Made by a program: the position numbers and the translations under genes. Source: an uncultured Bacteroides sp. (GTDB lineage Bacteria > Bacteroidota > Bacteroidia > Bacteroidales > Bacteroidaceae). Taken from it: a stretch of 6,856 bases of DNA. Below, piece after piece: positions 1 through 5,567 of the stretch. The first letter of the stretch is position 1. Every line of letters starts with the position of its first letter. Location: positions 1 through 6,856 of the forward strand of contig CAUHML010000163.1 in assembly GCA_959606905.1 (NCBI GenBank). The letters are read 5' to 3'. The notes beneath the pieces were generated by a model. It was not told where the DNA came from. It did not search any database and saw nothing but the letters and a program-made list of their open reading frames with translations.

Positions 1-59
1 TAATATTTTTCAGCATCTCGGTTTACAGCTTACAGTAAGACCTACAAAACCTACCATTT
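1..59. other. Left-edge non-coding segment
   Basis: I see no gene here. On the minus strand it continues downstream of the FMN-type RNA. It contains a short direct repeat (ACCTAC at 40-45 and 49-54) and CTGAAAAAT (13-5), which can partly pair with ATCTTCAG at the start of the aptamer. That could be a distant P1 3' strand, but the match has one mismatch and is weak evidence. Confidence 0.35.
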
Positions 60-95
60 AAAATCAAGGAGAATCTCTGCGAAGAGGTTCTCCTT
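60..95 (-). terminator. Long hairpin directly after the FMN-type aptamer, possible terminator
   Basis: A 13-position stem (66-78 with 83-95) around a four-base loop starts one base after P5 of the FMN-type element. On the minus strand it is followed by GATTTT (65-60), which suits a weak intrinsic terminator, but the stem then has one A-C mismatch. On the plus strand the same position is a U-G pair and the loop is GCGA (a GNRA tetraloop), but no T run follows. Direction and role are therefore uncertain; it may instead stand in for riboswitch stem P6. Confidence 0.45.
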
Positions 96-172
96 ATCGG
101 AATCTCACCGAATCATGCCTAACGGCTCGTGGGCTATACCACCAGTAGGGAATCTGACCCTGCCCTGAAGAT
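96..172 (-). ncRNA. FMN-riboswitch-like aptamer (RFN element), divergent or incomplete
   Basis: Read on the minus strand, this matches the FMN riboswitch in order. A P1-like ATCTTCAG (172-165) is followed by GGGCAGGG and the P2 loop (GGG TCAGATT CCC, 160-148). Next come P3 with GGTGGTATAG and CCCAC (143-129), the conserved GAGCC, and a short P4 (GCC GTTA GGC, 126-117). P5 follows as TCGG TGAGATT CCGA (111-97). These strings closely follow the consensus GGGCAGGGUGAAAUUCCCUA and GGUGAAAUUCC. The expected next part, with ACCGACAGU, GUCUGGAU and GAGAGAAGAU, is not recognisable; a 13-bp hairpin starts instead. In known riboswitches this RNA senses FMN and controls riboflavin synthesis or uptake genes. 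Any target here would lie left of the window. It could be a decayed copy or a variant. The family is fairly sure, function is not. Confidence 0.75.
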
Positions 173-187
173 TTCTATTCACTTTTC

Positions 188-259
188 TTACGTAGCTGTG
201 TTGTAGCACAAGCATTCATGTAATGCAACAGGCAATTTCGTTGCTGTATGGCTACATAA
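188..259 (-). other. Cloverleaf-like inverted-repeat element of unknown function
   Basis: A 9-bp outer stem (188-196 with 251-259) contains one U-G pair if transcribed on the minus strand. It encloses three possible small stems: TGTG/CACA (197-200, 207-210), GCATT/AATGC (212-216, 222-226) and GCAAC/GTTGC (225-229, 240-244, sharing two bases with the previous stem). The size, about 72 nt, resembles a tRNA. However, there is no T-loop motif and no proper anticodon loop, so I do not call it one. It could be a small structured RNA, a remnant of a short inverted-repeat mobile element, or the upstream part of the transcript carrying the FMN-type RNA. Confidence 0.35.
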
Positions 260-272
260 AATGAATTTTAAA

Positions 273-320
273 CAATAAAAACAAGACCTCCCATTACACT
301 TTTCAGTATCTGAGAGGTCT
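273..320 (-). terminator. Intrinsic terminator closing the transporter/glucosidase operon
   Basis: On the minus-strand RNA, AGACCTCTCA (320-311) pairs with TGGGAGGTCT (293-284). After a small internal mismatch, ATACT pairs with AGTGT around a GAAA tetraloop (301-304). The stem is followed by TGTTTTTATTG. The wobble pair at 313/291 works only on the minus strand, confirming direction. It lies about 80 bp after the glucosidase stop. Confidence 0.92.
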
Positions 321-399
321 GTATTTATAAAAAGTTTAATCGACTGACAGTCCAATTTCATTTAACGCCAAAATGTTTTCTTTTACACATAGAATTTTT

Positions 400-2025
400 T
401 TATTTGCTGTATATTCTCGCCTCATATGGTTGCAACCATTCGGACTCCGTTTCATGATAATTGCACAATACACATTTTTGATCAATTTTTTGAAACATCA
501 GCTTTTCATTTGTAAAATTCACGATTACCAATAAACCTTTGCCGTTTACTTCTCTTTCATATGCAAATAATCCCGGATATTCTTCGTACATCGGGCGAAA
601 CTCCGCCTGTCTCACAATATCTGCATGGTCATGGTAACACTGAATCAAACGCTTATAATAATTGTACAATGAATCCGGATCATTCACCTCACTCTGTACA
701 TTGATTGTTCTATAATTATCATTGCATTTAATCCATGGCTTTCCACACGTGAATCCTCCATTTTCCGAGTCATCCCACTGCATCGGCGTTCTTGCATTAT
801 CTCTTCCTAACTCTGAAAAATATGCAAGTACTTCCTCCGGATCCTTGCCCTGTCCGACCGCTTCCTCATAGGTTCTTTTCGCCCTTATATCATCCATATC
901 ATTAATATTCTTCCACTTAACATTGGTCATGCCAATTTCCTGTCCCTGATATATAAAAGGCGTTCCATATAAAAAGAAATAGATACTCGCCAGTGCCGAT
1001 GCACTATAGAAACTAATATTTTCTCTTTCCAAAAATTTGTTCAGGCATCTGGACTGATCATGATTTTCTAAAAAGATAGCACTCCAACCGATTCCGCTAT
1101 TATGCGCTACATGTGTAAACATTTTTTTCTTCCACCGTTCTACCGCATGAATGCTTGATTTATCATTTTCCCCTTCCATATTTTCCCATCCAAAATCGAA
1201 AATCATGGAAAAGTAACCATTCTTTCCGGCATACCGTTCAAAAGCAGCATCGTCAACCCCCGGTGCTTCGGCAACTGTCATACAGTTATATTTATCAAAG
1301 CACTGTTCTTTCATCTCATCAAGGAATGTTCCGATTCCCTTATAATCCGTAAGATTTTCAACCGGATATCGTTCCCCATCATTCGTAGGACGACTGGCAA
1401 AACTTAAGTCTTTTTTGATAAAGGTAATTGCATCGATACGAAAACCGGCGATTCCTTTTTCCAACCACCAGTTTATCATCTCATAAATTTTTTGACGCAG
1501 CTCTTTGCATTCCCAGTTCAGATCCGGCTGTTCCTTCGCAAACGTATGATAATACCATCTGCCATCTGGTAATCTCGACCATACGGATCCGCCAAAATTG
1601 GATCGCCAGTTATTCGGTTCTTTATCATTCTCCGTTGTTCGGAAGTAAAAATAAGACGCTTCCTCACAATTAGGATCCTTCATTGCCTTCTGGAACCATT
1701 CATGCTGATCCGAGCAATGATTGACCACCAGATCCAATATGATTTTAATCTTTCTTTTTTGAGCCTCCTCTATTAAATGCTCCATATCCTCGTTTGTTCC
1801 AAAGATTGGATTTACCTTGTAATAATCCGATATATCATATCCATTATCCACAAGTGGAGAAGCGTACATCGGGCATATCCATAATACATCTACGCCTAGA
1901 TTTTGGAGATAATCAAGCTTCCGGATAATTCCGTTAAAATCTCCGATTCCATCTCCGTTGCTATCCATAAAACTTTGCGGATAAATCTGATACACTACGG
2001 ACTCTTTCCACCAATTGTTTTTCAT
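400..2025 (-). CDS. GH13 alpha-glucosidase (oligo-1,6-glucosidase / alpha-glucosidase family, cytoplasmic)
   Basis: This 541-residue enzyme probably hydrolyses terminal alpha-glucosidic bonds in short gluco-oligosaccharides taken up by the adjacent transporter. It has no signal peptide, so it should act in the cytoplasm. All GH13 motifs are visible: the calcium loop DSNGDGIGD (21-29), region I DLVVNH (98-103), QPDLN (166-170), region II GFRIDAI (194-200) with nucleophile D198, region III AEAPG with acid/base E253, and region IV ENHD (320-323) with D323. The segment GRDNARTPMQW (407-417) is typical of the oligo-1,6-glucosidase/trehalose-6-phosphate hydrolase group. Length is normal for the family. 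The start is supported by a GAGGA ribosome site (2034-2038) 8 nt upstream. It is the last gene of the operon, 16 bp after the MalG-like permease. Residue 199 is Ala where alpha-1,6-specific relatives have Val, so alpha-1,4 or mixed specificity is possible. The family is certain; the substrate is inferred. Confidence 0.95.
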   Translation of the reverse strand: MKNNWWKESVVYQIYPQSFMDSNGDGIGDFNGIIRKLDYLQNLGVDVLWICPMYASPLVDNGYDISDYYKVNPIFGTNEDMEHLIEEAQKRKIKIILDLVVNHCSDQHEWFQKAMKDPNCEEASYFYFRTTENDKEPNNWRSNFGGSVWSRLPDGRWYYHTFAKEQPDLNWECKELRQKIYEMINWWLEKGIAGFRIDAITFIKKDLSFASRPTNDGERYPVENLTDYKGIGTFLDEMKEQCFDKYNCMTVAEAPGVDDAAFERYAGKNGYFSMIFDFGWENMEGENDKSSIHAVERWKKKMFTHVAHNSGIGWSAIFLENHDQSRCLNKFLERENISFYSASALASIYFFLYGTPFIYQGQEIGMTNVKWKNINDMDDIRAKRTYEEAVGQGKDPEEVLAYFSELGRDNARTPMQWDDSENGGFTCGKPWIKCNDNYRTINVQSEVNDPDSLYNYYKRLIQCYHDHADIVRQAEFRPMYEEYPGLFAYEREVNGKGLLVIVNFTNEKLMFQKIDQKCVLCNYHETESEWLQPYEARIYSK

Positions 2026-2041
2026 TCACAAATTCCTCACC

Positions 2042-2857
2042 TTACTTTATTGCCCCTTCTGTAATACCTTTTACAATGTATTTTTGACTAAACAAATAAA
2101 AGATAATAATAGGAGCCATGCACATAACCAATCCGGCAGAAGCCAAATCCCAACGTTTTGCAAATTGTCCAAAGAACAGATATGTTTTTAAAGGCAACGT
2201 CTGTAAGCCCTGTTTATTAATAATCAGCGATGGCAATAAGAAGTCATTCCATGTTCCCATAACATTAATAACTGCAACCGTGACTATAATCGTTCTCATC
2301 AAAGGAAGCACGATTGAAATAAACAGACGTATTGAACCACACCCGTCAATTGTAGCGGCTTCCTCCAATTCCTCCGGAATATTTTTTATGAACCCATGAA
2401 ACATTATGATTGCCATACTTGTTTGAAAGCCCATATACATAAAGATCAAGCCACCACGAGACAGCAAACCGATTTTGCTTGCAAATCCAACCAATGGAAG
2501 CATGACACACTGAAATGGAATCAACATAGAACCGGCAAATATCAAAAAAATAATCTTACTTGCTTTGGTTTTATAACGTACAAGTACCCAGGCCGCCATA
2601 GCCGATATCAACAGCACCAGAACCGCTGTCACTACCGTGATAAGCAGCGAATTCATAAAAGATCTTATGTAATCCAGTTCTTGAAACGCATTCTTATAGT
2701 TTTCAAGTGTGAATGTTCCTTTCGCCGGAAATCCCAACACATCTGTAAAAATCCCCTTGGTCGTCTTGAACGAATTCATAATCAAAATATAAATCGGAAA
2801 CAAAAAAATGCATCCAAGAATAAGTCCTGTTACTCCATAAGCGATTTTTTTCTTCAT
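2042..2857 (-). CDS. Carbohydrate ABC transporter permease, MalG type (CUT1)
   Basis: This is one of two membrane subunits of an importer for oligosaccharides. The 271-residue protein has about six hydrophobic segments, starting with residues 5-28. It carries the cytoplasmic EAA loop for contact with the ATPase: EEAATIDGCGS (165-175) followed by IVLP (182-185). The C-terminus QKYIVKGITEGAIK is the usual ending of MalG-type permeases, and length is normal for the family. Its ATG overlaps the stop of the upstream permease by one base (TAATG at 2855-2859). Its ribosome site AAGGAGG (2868-2874) lies within the last codons of that gene, so translation is probably coupled. It should pair with the MalF-type protein and the binding lipoprotein encoded just upstream. 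Transport of a gluco-oligosaccharide is inferred from the downstream GH13 enzyme; the exact sugar cannot be read from this sequence. Confidence 0.95.
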   Translation of the reverse strand: MKKKIAYGVTGLILGCIFLFPIYILIMNSFKTTKGIFTDVLGFPAKGTFTLENYKNAFQELDYIRSFMNSLLITVVTAVLVLLISAMAAWVLVRYKTKASKIIFLIFAGSMLIPFQCVMLPLVGFASKIGLLSRGGLIFMYMGFQTSMAIIMFHGFIKNIPEELEEAATIDGCGSIRLFISIVLPLMRTIIVTVAVINVMGTWNDFLLPSLIINKQGLQTLPLKTYLFFGQFAKRWDLASAGLVMCMAPIIIFYLFSQKYIVKGITEGAIK

Positions 2858-3726
2858 TACATTTCAACCTCCTTGCGCTTTGTTATAACCAACTGCGTAA
2901 CTCCGATTCCTGCCACAATAATCAGAAAAACGATTGCCTTTGCCTGTGCAAAACCAAATTCATTTGCTCCAAAGGCAGAATTGTAAATGTTTAACGCAAT
3001 CATTTCTGTTGATTTGTATGGTCCACCTTGTGTCAAAGCTAAATTTTGATCAAACATTTTAAATGAACTCGAAATAGATAAGAATAATCCGATTGTAAAC
3101 GCAGGCATCATCAACGGAAGGATGATATATCTCATGAGCTGCCATGAGTTTGCTCCATCAATTCTTGCTGCCTCCTTAACCGATTCCGGTATCTGCTGAA
3201 TCTGCGCAATATATACGATCATCATATATCCCGACATCTGCCACACAGTCAAAATCAACAATCCTATAAATCCGGTTTCCGGATTCGACAGCCATCCGCT
3301 AAAGGCTGCAATTCCTGTCTTTTTTGAAAAAGCTTCAAAAATCGATATAAAAATAAACTGCCAAGTAAATCCAAGCAATAATCCGCCTATCATATTTGGC
3401 ATAAAGAAAATTCCACGTAACAGCGTTGCGCCTCTAAATTTCTGTGTCACTAACAACGCCAGAGCAAAGCCAACAAGGTTTACCAATACAACTGCGCACA
3501 CCGAAAAAAGCGCAGTAAATAAAAAAGCATGTACAAATGAGTCATCTCTCGTAAAAATGTCAATAAAATTTTGAAAACCTACAAACTTAATGTCCGAGCC
3601 TACAATTCCATTCCAGTTTGTAAGGGAATAGAAAAATCCAATACATGTAGGTATGATTACAACAATACAAAATGCAATTAATGACGGTGCCAAAAAGCCC
3701 CAAAACCGTAATTTACTTTTTCTCAT
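2857..3726 (-). CDS. Carbohydrate ABC transporter permease, MalF type (CUT1)
   Basis: This is the partner membrane subunit of the sugar importer, 289 residues from the chosen start. About six hydrophobic segments are visible (roughly 9-35, 66-92, 103-130, 152-176, 203-222, 260-281). The EAA loop reads KEAARIDGANSW (184-195) followed by IILP (201-204). The periplasm-side motif GGPYKSTE (234-241) is typical of MalF-type subunits in Firmicutes. I chose ATG at 3726 because the protein then begins MRKSKLRFWGFLAPS, a standard N-terminus for the family. A longer reading starts at TTG (3750) and adds eight charged residues, with no clear ribosome site before it. The spacing of the AAAGGA/GGA stretch before the ATG is long, so initiation may be weak. 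The gene lies 93 bp after the binding-protein gene, with a strong hairpin between, and overlaps the next permease by one base. Confidence 0.94.
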   Translation of the reverse strand: MRKSKLRFWGFLAPSLIAFCIVVIIPTCIGFFYSLTNWNGIVGSDIKFVGFQNFIDIFTRDDSFVHAFLFTALFSVCAVVLVNLVGFALALLVTQKFRGATLLRGIFFMPNMIGGLLLGFTWQFIFISIFEAFSKKTGIAAFSGWLSNPETGFIGLLILTVWQMSGYMMIVYIAQIQQIPESVKEAARIDGANSWQLMRYIILPLMMPAFTIGLFLSISSSFKMFDQNLALTQGGPYKSTEMIALNIYNSAFGANEFGFAQAKAIVFLIIVAGIGVTQLVITKRKEVEM

Positions 3727-3776
3727 ACTTCTTCTATCCGTCCTTTCCAAACAAAGGATTTTACCCTTATTTGAAT

Positions 3777-3803
3777 TTCCGGGATAGAAGCTCTATCCCG
3801 GAA
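3777..3803 (-). other. Intercistronic 12-bp hairpin between binding-protein and permease genes
   Basis: A perfect 12-bp inverted repeat (TTCCGGGATAGA at 3777-3788, pairing with 3792-3803) closes a three-base loop. On the minus-strand RNA it is followed by ATTCAAATAAG, not a T run, so it is not a standard intrinsic terminator. By analogy with known transporter operons, it could shield the 3' end of the upstream binding-protein message after cleavage, giving more binding protein than permease. The structure is seen; the role is inferred. Confidence 0.75.
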
Positions 3804-3819
3804 CCCTCTTTAACTCTTA

Positions 3820-5157
3820 CTAGTTGTTCTGTTGTTTTCTTAACTCACTCCACTGCTCGATACAGGTCTTTGTAACCTCATCCCAATCAGCTTCTCCGGC
3901 AAGATATTTCTGTACTTCTACACCAGCCACCTGCTGACCCCATGTATTTGGAGCTCCACTGTATACCCATCCGTTCATGGTATTTCCGGAATTATTTGCA
4001 TCCATAATTCTCTGTGAAAGTGGATCGGATGCTTTTATTCCATCAAAATTATCATATGGAGGAATAAACTTACAATCATTCACAACAATTTTCTGTGCTT
4101 CCGAATCGGTGAACATCCAATTGATGAAGTCTTTTGCAGCAGCTTTCTGCGCATCGGTTGCCTTGCTATGAATTGCCCAATATCCTGATACACCTACAAA
4201 ATACTTGCCATCTGAATATCCCGGAACAGAATATGGTAACATATCCAATTTTTGAAGGACCGCCGGATCTGTTGTCTCTACTGCTGGAGCTACCCAGTTT
4301 CCCTGCTTGATACATGCAACACGTTCAATGGCAAGTCCACCCTCTAATGATGTTGTGTAGTCTACAGAATTAAGATTTGCCGTATTGTTGGCATTGGTTG
4401 TATAACTGGCCTGAAAATCAACCATTTTCTTATAGTCTTCAAAGCCGGTTCCCGGAAGCGAATCTGCCGCATATGCTTCATTAGGAGTCTTAAAGTCATG
4501 TGTTAAAGCAACATTAGCGTCATGGTCTCCTGCAATCCATAACTCCTTTGTCGGGTATTCCATAACAGCTTCCAGATTCGGATATTTATCCTTCATCTCA
4601 CCATTATCGATTTTCTCTTTCAAAGTATCAAAACCGGCCTTCATGCCTTCGAAATTCATCATAGAATCTACAGAAACTCCAGCATCCTCAAACATCTGCT
4701 TATTAATAACGAATCCATAACCTTCCATGTATAACGGAATGGCATATACTTTTCCGTCTTTTGTAAAAGTATCCGTTGTTCCTTTTAATGCGTGCTGCAT
4801 AATATCCAGATCAGAAACATCTTCAATAACATCTCCGTAATCTTTCATGTCCGAAAAACCACCTACAGAAAAGATTGTTGGTGGATCCGACTGCATCTTT
4901 GCTTTCATTGATGCGCCAAAATCATTTCCTGTGACAGCTTCAAGATTAATTTCTACATTTGGATGATCCTTTTCATATGCTGCAATTAATTTCTTGTATC
5001 CTTCATTTGCCTCAATCTTACTCTGGAAAATTGTAATCTTTACATTTTTTCCACTGTTTGCTCCTGTCGAGGTATCTGCAGAATTTCCGCATCCCACAAA
5101 TAATCCCCCCAGCATCAGCGCTGTCATTCCAACTGCTACTAACTTCTTTGCGTTCAT
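3820..5157 (-). CDS. Extracellular sugar-binding lipoprotein of an ABC importer (CUT1 solute-binding protein)
   Basis: This 445-residue lipoprotein captures sugar outside the cell and delivers it to the two permeases encoded downstream. From ATG at 5157 the protein begins MNAKKLVAVGMTALMLGG and reaches a lipobox-like LFVGC, with lipidated Cys at residue 23. A Ser/Thr/Gly-rich linker follows, then a two-lobed binding domain of normal length for CUT1 proteins. Family-like stretches include the early ITIFQSKIEANEGYKKLIAAYEK, split here as ITIFQSK plus IAAYEK, and a late AAKDFINWMFTDSEAQK segment. The start is set by an AGGAGG site (5165-5170) with a 7-nt spacer. A longer reading from 5190 would add 11 residues, but that stretch is the operator repeat and ribosome site and would hide the signal peptide from the N-terminus. 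It is the first gene of the operon. The ligand is inferred to be an alpha-gluco-oligosaccharide from the GH13 neighbour. Confidence 0.94.
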   Translation of the reverse strand: MNAKKLVAVGMTALMLGGLFVGCGNSADTSTGANSGKNVKITIFQSKIEANEGYKKLIAAYEKDHPNVEINLEAVTGNDFGASMKAKMQSDPPTIFSVGGFSDMKDYGDVIEDVSDLDIMQHALKGTTDTFTKDGKVYAIPLYMEGYGFVINKQMFEDAGVSVDSMMNFEGMKAGFDTLKEKIDNGEMKDKYPNLEAVMEYPTKELWIAGDHDANVALTHDFKTPNEAYAADSLPGTGFEDYKKMVDFQASYTTNANNTANLNSVDYTTSLEGGLAIERVACIKQGNWVAPAVETTDPAVLQKLDMLPYSVPGYSDGKYFVGVSGYWAIHSKATDAQKAAAKDFINWMFTDSEAQKIVVNDCKFIPPYDNFDGIKASDPLSQRIMDANNSGNTMNGWVYSGAPNTWGQQVAGVEVQKYLAGEADWDEVTKTCIEQWSELRKQQNN

Positions 5158-5164
5158 GTATATT

Positions 5165-5170
5165 CCTCCT
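5165..5170 (-). promoter_or_regulatory. Ribosome binding site fixing the binding-protein start
   Basis: A perfect AGGAGG (minus strand) sits 7 nt before ATG at 5157. It settles the choice between this start and an upstream in-frame ATG at 5190, which lies inside the operator repeat. Confidence 0.9.
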
Positions 5171-5172
5171 TT

Positions 5173-5196
5173 TTTGTGGAACTGTTCCATATCTGT
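5173..5196. promoter_or_regulatory. Operator-like repeat, copy O2 (leader-proximal)
   Basis: This 24-bp stretch is identical to the one at 5256-5279. It contains the perfect 13-bp palindrome TGGAACTGTTCCA (5177-5189, centre 5183). It lies 16-39 bp before the binding-protein ATG, next to the ribosome site and about 90 bp after the predicted transcription start. A palindrome of this size is typical of a LacI-family operator, and the LacI-type gene lies immediately upstream. Binding by that protein is inferred. Confidence 0.75.
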
Positions 5197-5229
5197 TCAA
5201 AAAAAATTTTTCATCTATGGATGCTTCGT

Positions 5230-5253
5230 TTTGTGCCACGGAACTTCCCACAT
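5230..5253. repeat. Possible degenerate third operator copy
   Basis: The sequence TTTGTGccacGGAAC (5230-5244 region) matches the first ten bases of the operator repeat if four bases, CCAC, are treated as an insertion. It continues with TTCCcACAT, resembling the second half. GGAA and TTCC half-sites remain, but only one base apart, so a repressor dimer may not bind it as at the intact copies. This is a weak call based on visual alignment. Confidence 0.3.
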
Positions 5254-5255
5254 CG

Positions 5256-5279
5256 TTTGTGGAACTGTTCCATATCTGT
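5256..5279. promoter_or_regulatory. Operator-like repeat, copy O1 (promoter-proximal)
   Basis: This is an exact 24-bp duplicate of 5173-5196, with the palindrome TGGAACTGTTCCA at 5260-5272 (centre 5266). It directly follows the -10 box at 5280-5285 and spans the predicted transcription start near 5273, the classical position for a repressor operator. Centre-to-centre distance to the other copy is 83 bp, close to eight helical turns. Confidence 0.8.
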
Positions 5280-5308
5280 AATATACACTATGCGTAACTA
5301 TATTGCAA
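5280..5308 (-). promoter_or_regulatory. Sigma-A-type promoter of the transporter operon
   Basis: On the minus strand the -35 box TTGCAA (5303-5308) is followed by a 17-bp spacer and the -10 box TATATT (5280-5285). These match TTGACA in four of six positions and TATAAT in five of six. Transcription should start near 5273, giving a leader of about 116 nt before the binding-protein ATG. The start falls inside operator copy O1, which supports negative control by the LacI-type protein. I saw no convincing CcpA cre site nearby. Confidence 0.75.
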
Positions 5309-5458
5309 CATAAAAATGCAGTTTATTCACATATTCGTTACTATATCCAAAAATCATCTTGATTTTTTATTAAAAATCACTAGAAAAAGGAGACTATGAA
5401 GAAAAGTCTGTAAATAATAATCTTCTATGATAATGATTGAGCTGGAAGCCTCTTCTTG
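5309..5458. other. AT-rich gene-free region upstream of the operon promoter
   Basis: No credible gene is present. The notable content is an alternating repeat: AAAAATCA (5349-5356), its inverse TGATTTTT (5360-5367), and AAAAATCA again (5372-5379). The central copy could pair with either neighbour. These A/T tracts lie 40-75 bp upstream of the -35 box and might act as a bent or UP-like upstream element. A plus-strand ribosome-site-like GGAG followed by a five-codon frame (5396-5413) is not credible as a gene. Confidence 0.5.
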
Positions 5459-5460
5459 CC

Positions 5461-5506
5461 ATAATAAAAGGCCTCCTATGATTTATATTTTACCATAGAA
5501 GACCTT
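5461..5506 (-). terminator. Intrinsic terminator of the LacI-family gene
   Basis: A 13-bp stem (5468-5480 with 5494-5506) closes a 13-nt loop. On the minus-strand RNA it is followed by TTTTATTAT. Two stem positions are U-G pairs on the minus strand but would be A-C mismatches on the plus strand, which points to minus-strand transcription. It lies 62 bp after the repressor stop and separates that gene from the transporter promoter. Confidence 0.85.
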
Positions 5507-5567
5507 GCTGTTATTAGCTATTTACAGAAAAAGTTTCACACACTCCTTTGTGCCAATGCTCTACATT

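Noticed and set aside
188..259. tRNA gene
   Set aside because: The size and outer stem fit, but there is no T-loop GTTCRA motif, no U33-type anticodon loop, and two stems share bases.
342..352. Small palindrome GACTG-A-CAGTC type between glucosidase stop and terminator
   Set aside because: Five-base arms with almost no loop are common by chance, and no T run or repeat partner was seen.
2396..2986. 196-codon plus-strand open frame opposite the permease genes
   Set aside because: It is an antisense shadow of two clearly conserved permeases and has no recognisable product.
5018..5251. 77-codon minus-strand frame overlapping the start of the binding-protein gene
   Set aside because: It lies in another frame over the signal peptide, ribosome site and operators, and gives no recognisable product.
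5259..5279. CcpA cre site at the operon promoter
   Set aside because: The palindrome lacks the central CG and the TGWAANCGNTNWCA pattern; it fits a dedicated operator better.
5396..5413. Plus-strand MKKSL five-codon frame after a GGAG ribosome-like site
   Set aside because: It is too short, has no promoter or downstream reading frame, and no sign of a leader-peptide attenuator.
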